Assembly: GCF_963666745.1 (NCBI RefSeq)
Contig: NZ_OY762961.1
Location: forward strand, 3,531,274 to 3,595,273
Length of the DNA: 64,000 bases
Reading direction: 5' to 3'
Source: an uncultured Desulfuromonas sp.
GTDB lineage: Bacteria; Desulfobacterota; Desulfuromonadia; Desulfuromonadales; Desulfuromonadaceae
Below the pieces are notes generated by a model. It did not search any database and was not told where the DNA came from. It saw nothing but the letters and a program-made list of their open reading frames with translations. Position numbers and translations under genes: made by a program. This document shows positions 61,004 through 64,000 of this stretch, in pieces. Position 1 is the stretch's first letter, and every line of letters starts with the position of its first letter.

Positions 61004-61978
61004 GTGAATACTTTGAACGATTCTGAGCTGACTATTCTCAATAAGTCCGTCGCGCAGTTAAATCATTTCATAACCGCAGCCCATCAAACACAAAATGCCC
61101 ATCTGCTTGGGGCTAAATTTGCGATGTTGGCAGAGGCACCTGCTCCAGATGGTACCCCGGATACGACAAGTTTGAACGATATTCTCAATAATGCGGTTCA
61201 GGCTCCCGGCACAACATCCATTGCAACGGTGCCAACGACGCCCGACACCAGTATGTATCAGATGTTGAGCCAGGTGCAGACACTTGATTCCTATATTTCA
61301 TTACTTACCGCATTCAGCGTTTACAATGAGCACCCCAAACCTTACGACATCACAGTACCGGCTGAAGCGAGTGCGTTTACCAAAGCGGTTGCCAAGTGGC
61401 GTAACTACGTCATTACTGGTGGTGCCGTCAAGGCCATGGCAGGCTATCTCCCTGTCGGCGCGATTACGACCCAGTCCTATTCCAAGAATGTCACGAGTGC
61501 TGATCTGCATCTGGAATTTCTCACGGAGCTTTTTGCTTCATTCTCACTTCCAGAAGCCGCGATGACCGAGCTGGACGGTATTTTGACAAAGGTGGTTTCC
61601 CAGCTGAGCGAACTGAAACTCTCATTCGAAACGCAATCGGAAACACTGGATCATTTTCTGACCTATTATTATTTCTCAACAGTTGAAGGGACAGGCGGCA
61701 GTACCGGCATTCCGGCAATGTATGTCCCAAAAGTACGCACCTTTTACCTTCACATTGATCAAGCGACCTGGAAGGCCTCTGTGGGCAAATCAACCGTGAA
61801 TCATTTTGAATTCCACATGAATTACTTTGACATGGATACAACAATGAATCCCGGTCTGGTGGCGAACGACATGACTGCGATCAACGGCACAATTGAAAAA
61901 CTTACCGGACAAACTGCGAAAGAAGTCAATGCGTTGATGAATATGCAAGCCATTCACGCCGATCCTGAAAAGAGCTAG
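61004..61978 (+). CDS. Unknown 324-residue cysteine-free protein upstream of the RIP-like gene
   Basis: Not recognised. The start is chosen as GTG 61004 because GGAGG lies 5 nt upstream; ATG 60962 is in frame but has no such site. No signal peptide, no cysteine and no clear membrane helix. The first 230 residues look helical (NKSVAQLNHFITAAHQTQNAHLLGAK..., QVQTLDSYISLLTAF..., LHLEFLTELFASFSLPEAAMTELDGILTKVVSQLSELKLSF). The last 100 residues have alternating strands rich in Tyr, Phe and His (HFLTYYYFSTVEG, VRTFYLHIDQATW, NHFEFHMNYFDMD). This could be a helical toxin or delivery subunit, or an immunity or carrier partner of the downstream protein; evidence is only proximity. Confidence 0.75.
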   Translation: MNTLNDSELTILNKSVAQLNHFITAAHQTQNAHLLGAKFAMLAEAPAPDGTPDTTSLNDILNNAVQAPGTTSIATVPTTPDTSMYQMLSQVQTLDSYISLLTAFSVYNEHPKPYDITVPAEASAFTKAVAKWRNYVITGGAVKAMAGYLPVGAITTQSYSKNVTSADLHLEFLTELFASFSLPEAAMTELDGILTKVVSQLSELKLSFETQSETLDHFLTYYYFSTVEGTGGSTGIPAMYVPKVRTFYLHIDQATWKASVGKSTVNHFEFHMNYFDMDTTMNPGLVANDMTAINGTIEKLTGQTAKEVNALMNMQAIHADPEKS

Positions 61979-62284
61979 CTGATGCGGCATATTTTGCTGT
62001 AAGCAGAAGGCGATATCAGGGCAATTGCTCTTAAGGGATGATGCCTTTGAATGCGTGTGGTGCGGATCCTTTGATTTTTGCCGGTCTGGATAAATGGTGA
62101 TCCATAACGTGCAGATAGAATCCGATCTTGACCCGCATGAAGGGAGTCATTGGTCGTGAGAGAACCTTGTATAAAAGGCCGGTGCCGCCCATAGATGGGC
62201 GCAAAGTTGCGTTTGTGAATGGCCTAGCGAGAGTGTTTGCCAAAAGCCATGGATGGCTTTTGGCAAGAACCTCAAGGAGAGAAG
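61979..62284. other. Intergenic region between the unknown gene and the RIP-like gene
   Basis: No supported gene. It holds CGCCCAT/ATGGGCG (62186-62201) and the strong hairpin listed separately at 62237-62266. No terminator for the upstream gene was seen, so the two genes may be co-transcribed. Confidence 0.5.
62237..62266. promoter_or_regulatory. Perfect 13-bp hairpin just upstream of the RIP-like gene
   Basis: TTGCCAAAAGCCA (62237-62249), loop TGGA, TGGCTTTTGGCAA (62254-62266). It ends 18 nt before the ATG, directly before AAGGAGAG. No T tract follows. It may be an operator, an RNA regulatory hairpin or a transcript-stabilising stem. Confidence 0.7.
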
Positions 62285-62851
62285 ATGCGTTTACAACACG
62301 GTGGTGCATACACGTCAGACATCAGTGCTTTTCGTGGTCAGATCCGTCAAAATGGAACGTTGGCAAATGTGGGAATTGTGAATGTTTCTCATCCTCAGTC
62401 TGCCAATACTGTTGATTTGTATATCAACCTCGCCTATCAGGCGAATTCAAATTTCCCCCCGATTAACGGTTCGTTATATACGGTCGCGTTTGGAAACAAT
62501 AACGGGATCTGGCACTTTAATGTTGGAGCAATTGGTGTGGCTCTCCCCGGTGCCGCAATTCCCGGAGCGCTGGCAGGTGATTATGCAAGCCTGGGCTACC
62601 CACTTGCATTACCCGCGATTACAGATGCAAATTTGTTGGCAGCGGTTAATTCCGTTTCTAACTATGCCGGTGCAGCGCCGGTTCCCGCCCCGGTTCTTGA
62701 CGGCCTGACTCGCTTGATCATTGCGGTCAATGAGGCGGCACGCTTTGATCAAGTTGAAAGTGGAATTGACGGAATCCTTGGTAATGGCGGCGTTTATCCG
62801 CCTCCGGTTGCAACAATACACAACTGGGGTGGACATATCCTCGGTAGCTAA
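62285..62851 (+). CDS. Ribosome-inactivating protein-like N-glycosidase (ricin A/Shiga A fold)
   Basis: Compact protein of 188 residues from ATG 62285 behind AAGGAGAG. It shows the ordered landmarks of the RIP family: N-terminal YTSDISAFRGQI (ricin A has Y-x-x-F-I-x-A-V-R-G-x-L); strands VDLYINLAYQ; GSLYTVAFGNNNGIWHF with Tyr65 (ricin Tyr80 region); AGDYASLG with Tyr100 (ricin GGNYDRLE, Tyr123); LIIAVNEAARFDQVESGI with Glu150 and Arg153 (ricin SEAARFQYIEG, Glu177/Arg180); and HNWGGHI with Trp181 (ricin NSWGRLS, Trp211). No signal peptide or lectin chain. Expected activity is removal of the adenine in the sarcin-ricin loop of large-subunit rRNA. Family by motif reading; target and delivery unknown. 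Confidence 0.8.
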   Translation: MRLQHGGAYTSDISAFRGQIRQNGTLANVGIVNVSHPQSANTVDLYINLAYQANSNFPPINGSLYTVAFGNNNGIWHFNVGAIGVALPGAAIPGALAGDYASLGYPLALPAITDANLLAAVNSVSNYAGAAPVPAPVLDGLTRLIIAVNEAARFDQVESGIDGILGNGGVYPPPVATIHNWGGHILGS

Positions 62852-62888
62852 AACGAAAAGTGGCAACGCTCATCATTGGTATACGTGG

Positions 62889-62934
62889 GCAGCAAGAAGT
62901 TGTGTCTGATGTGGCACGACTTCTTGCTGCTTTT
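62889..62934 (+). terminator. Terminator after the RIP-like gene
   Basis: A 16-bp stem (GCAGCAAGAAGTTGTG / CACGACTTCTTGCTGC, one G-T pair) is followed by TTTT. Confidence 0.85.
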
Positions 62935-63225
62935 AGTGCGGATTGTCTAAGATAACCAACTCCTTGAGTCCTTTTTCAGTGGATAAATTATCAACAAAAT
63001 CCCCGGTTTGCCCTTGACAGAGCGGCGTCATGGGGGCTTACTGGAAGAGACTGTTTTTTTGTGACGTGAGAACTCAGTTCCACCTTCGGCTATGGCAGCC
63101 GATCTCGACCCGGAGTCTTGTCCCGGGTGTCAACCACTCCGGTGTGGAACCCGCTGGCGGCCAATGACGTCCTCCACTGAATTCTCTGTGTGTGCTGTTG
63201 ATTACACTCAGAAAGGAGAACGTTC
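62935..63225. other. Intergenic region before the 133-residue unknown gene
   Basis: No gene. Small hairpins such as TCGGCT/AGCCGA (about 63084-63100) and CCGGAGT/ACTCCGG (about 63110-63142) are present. They do not fit a riboswitch I know. Confidence 0.4.
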
Positions 63226-63627
63226 ATGACCGCTGTCAAAAATCTTACCGAAGAAGTCTGCGCTGAAATCGAAGAAAAAGTTGCTGCCGCTCTCAAGCCG
63301 ATTGCCGAGGAGTATGGTTTAAATTTTGAATTGCTGCACAGCAGCCATTATCCTGATGGCACGTTGCTGGTGGCGCGTAGCCAGTTTTCAGTTCCTGAGC
63401 GGGAAAAAACCGTGGCCAGCCAGAAAGAAGAAGAGGATTTTGTCTGTTACGCCGAGAGTTTCGGTATGCAGGCCAACTGGTTGGGCAAATCATTTGAACG
63501 AGGTAATTTCACGTATAAAGTTGTAGGCTTGCGTGTTCATTCCCCGACAGAGTGTGCAATCCTTGAGCGTTCTGATGGCTCCCGCTGTTACGAAAACGGG
63601 GCGCTGGTGCGCAAATATCTCGGCTGA
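63226..63627 (+). CDS. Hypothetical protein, 133 residues
   Basis: Not recognised. AGAAAGGAG precedes the ATG. N-terminal helix (LTEEVCAEIEEKVAAALKPIAEEYGLNFELL), then strands (DGTLLVARSQFSV) and a C-terminal region with FGMQANWLGKSFERGNFTYKVVGLRVHSPTECAILERSDG...GALVRKYLG. The style resembles small phage or mobile-element proteins (YKVVGL...P---I---DG-----F), but no phage genes are adjacent. Confidence 0.7.
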   Translation: MTAVKNLTEEVCAEIEEKVAAALKPIAEEYGLNFELLHSSHYPDGTLLVARSQFSVPEREKTVASQKEEEDFVCYAESFGMQANWLGKSFERGNFTYKVVGLRVHSPTECAILERSDGSRCYENGALVRKYLG

Positions 63628-63740
63628 TAAAATCGCCCGGTTGTTAACGAAGGCGAATATTGGTCCCCCAGCGATAACTACCGCGAGCTTTTTTATCGCA
63701 AGCTCGACTCAATAAAAGAACAATCGTTAGTTTTCTCCTT

Positions 63741-63780
63741 GCCCTGCAGTGCGATGGTCGCATTGCAGGGCATTTTGTTT
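63741..63780 (+). terminator. Terminator after the 133-residue gene
   Basis: GCCCTGCAGTGCGA / TCGCATTGCAGGGC (one G-T pair) is followed by ATTTTGTTT. Confidence 0.85.
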
Positions 63781-63856
63781 GCTGTCACAGGATTTGCAAC
63801 CGGTGATGCCAATCGCTAGAATAAAAGCAACACATCCCTGACGCGAAAGGATTGGT

Positions 63857-64000
63857 ATGGGGCTGATTATTGATCTGTTGCAGCAGATGTCCGTGTTTCT
63901 GGTCATCGCCTACATTTTTACCAAGTCACCGGCGTTTCGTCCGTTGACCAGTGAAAGCCTCAGCCATCGACATAAGCTGCTGCTCTATGTCATTTTTTCC
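63857..64000 (+). CDS. LytS-type 5TM sensor histidine kinase, N-terminal fragment
   Basis: 48 codons before the window ends, open to the last base. ATG with GAAAGGATTGGT. MGLIIDLLQQMSVFLVIAYIF is the first membrane segment of the 5TM-5TMR_LYT sensor module; TKSPAFRPLT and HKLLLYVIFS continue the pattern. The kinase part lies outside the window, so the full architecture is inferred. Confidence 0.75.
   Translation, partial: MGLIIDLLQQMSVFLVIAYIFTKSPAFRPLTSESLSHRHKLLLYVIFS

Noticed and set aside
62031-62309. 92-codon minus-strand frame between the unknown gene and the RIP-like gene
   Set aside because: No ribosome site, crosses the 13-bp palindrome and enters the RIP-like gene; sequence shows no domain.
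63060-63180. c-di-GMP (GEMM) riboswitch upstream of the 133-residue gene
   Set aside because: A fragment resembling the 3' stem is present, but the GGGACGCAAAGCC-type core and tetraloop receptor are missing.

Overview
The window reads as chromosomal DNA of a Gram-negative, anaerobic deltaproteobacterium, most likely a member of the Desulfuromonadales close to Desulfuromonas (Desulfobacterota). Supporting this are a single-chain pyruvate:ferredoxin oxidoreductase, a complete outer-membrane lipid transport (Mla) operon, many c-di-GMP and two-component proteins, a sensor domain carrying a c-type haem motif, a DUF2760/Hsp70 cluster and moderate GC. The species call is inference; no 16S rRNA is present.

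Layout. 0-5.4 kb: a hybrid histidine kinase, a disulfide oxidoreductase and a DUF547 protein in a tightly overlapping operon. 5.4-9 kb: tRNA-Ser with a duplicated 3' end, SRP RNA, then dnaX-ybaB-recR. 9-14.2 kb: pyruvate:ferredoxin oxidoreductase, an MglB/MglA-type roadblock-GTPase pair and tRNA-Asn. 14.3-24.7 kb: a Wsp-like chemosensory operon (CheW, CheR-TPR, CheW, poly-HAMP MCP, CheA-REC, REC-GGDEF, CheB, REC-GGDEF) whose expected output is c-di-GMP rather than flagellar control. 24.8-33.3 kb: FKBP isomerase, a 1000-residue radical SAM/ArsM-like methyltransferase/DUF5714 fusion, a DHH phosphoesterase, a haem-motif diguanylate cyclase and a small operon (SDR, unknown, YciI-like, S4). 33.7-39 kb: two Hsp70 paralogues with a DUF2760 protein. 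39.2-44 kb: a 46-residue orphan gene with its own promoter and terminator, then mlaEFD-mlaA-mlaC plus a stand-alone cNMP-binding protein. 44-53 kb: a PAS-GGDEF protein, dcd, an M23 peptidase, PilZ, miaA, pcnB, VOC, folK and a transaldolase-family aldolase.

From about 53 kb the window becomes accessory in character. An A/T-rich gene pair (unknown protein + DUF6575-like protein) is followed by copies of a dispersed structured repeat. Four copies occur in the window (about 33.4, 55.0, 55.3 and 57.7 kb), and their hairpin stems differ by compensatory changes. Small enzymes (DUF1847, SnoaL-like, alpha/beta hydrolase) lie between repeat copies. An enterobacterial-type ilvBN operon has a valine-rich leader peptide and an attenuator hairpin. 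Next come a cysteine-free 324-residue unknown protein and a compact 188-residue protein that carries every landmark residue of the ricin/Shiga ribosome-inactivating N-glycosidase fold. The window ends inside a LytS-type sensor gene.

Best candidates for something undescribed: the bacterial RIP-like gene and its upstream partner (61.0-62.9 kb), the radical SAM-ArsM-DUF5714 fusion (25.9-28.9 kb), the covarying repeat family, the structured tRNA-Ser tail duplication, the DUF6575 island and the Hsp70-pair operon. All protein identities come from motif reading by eye; no search was run.
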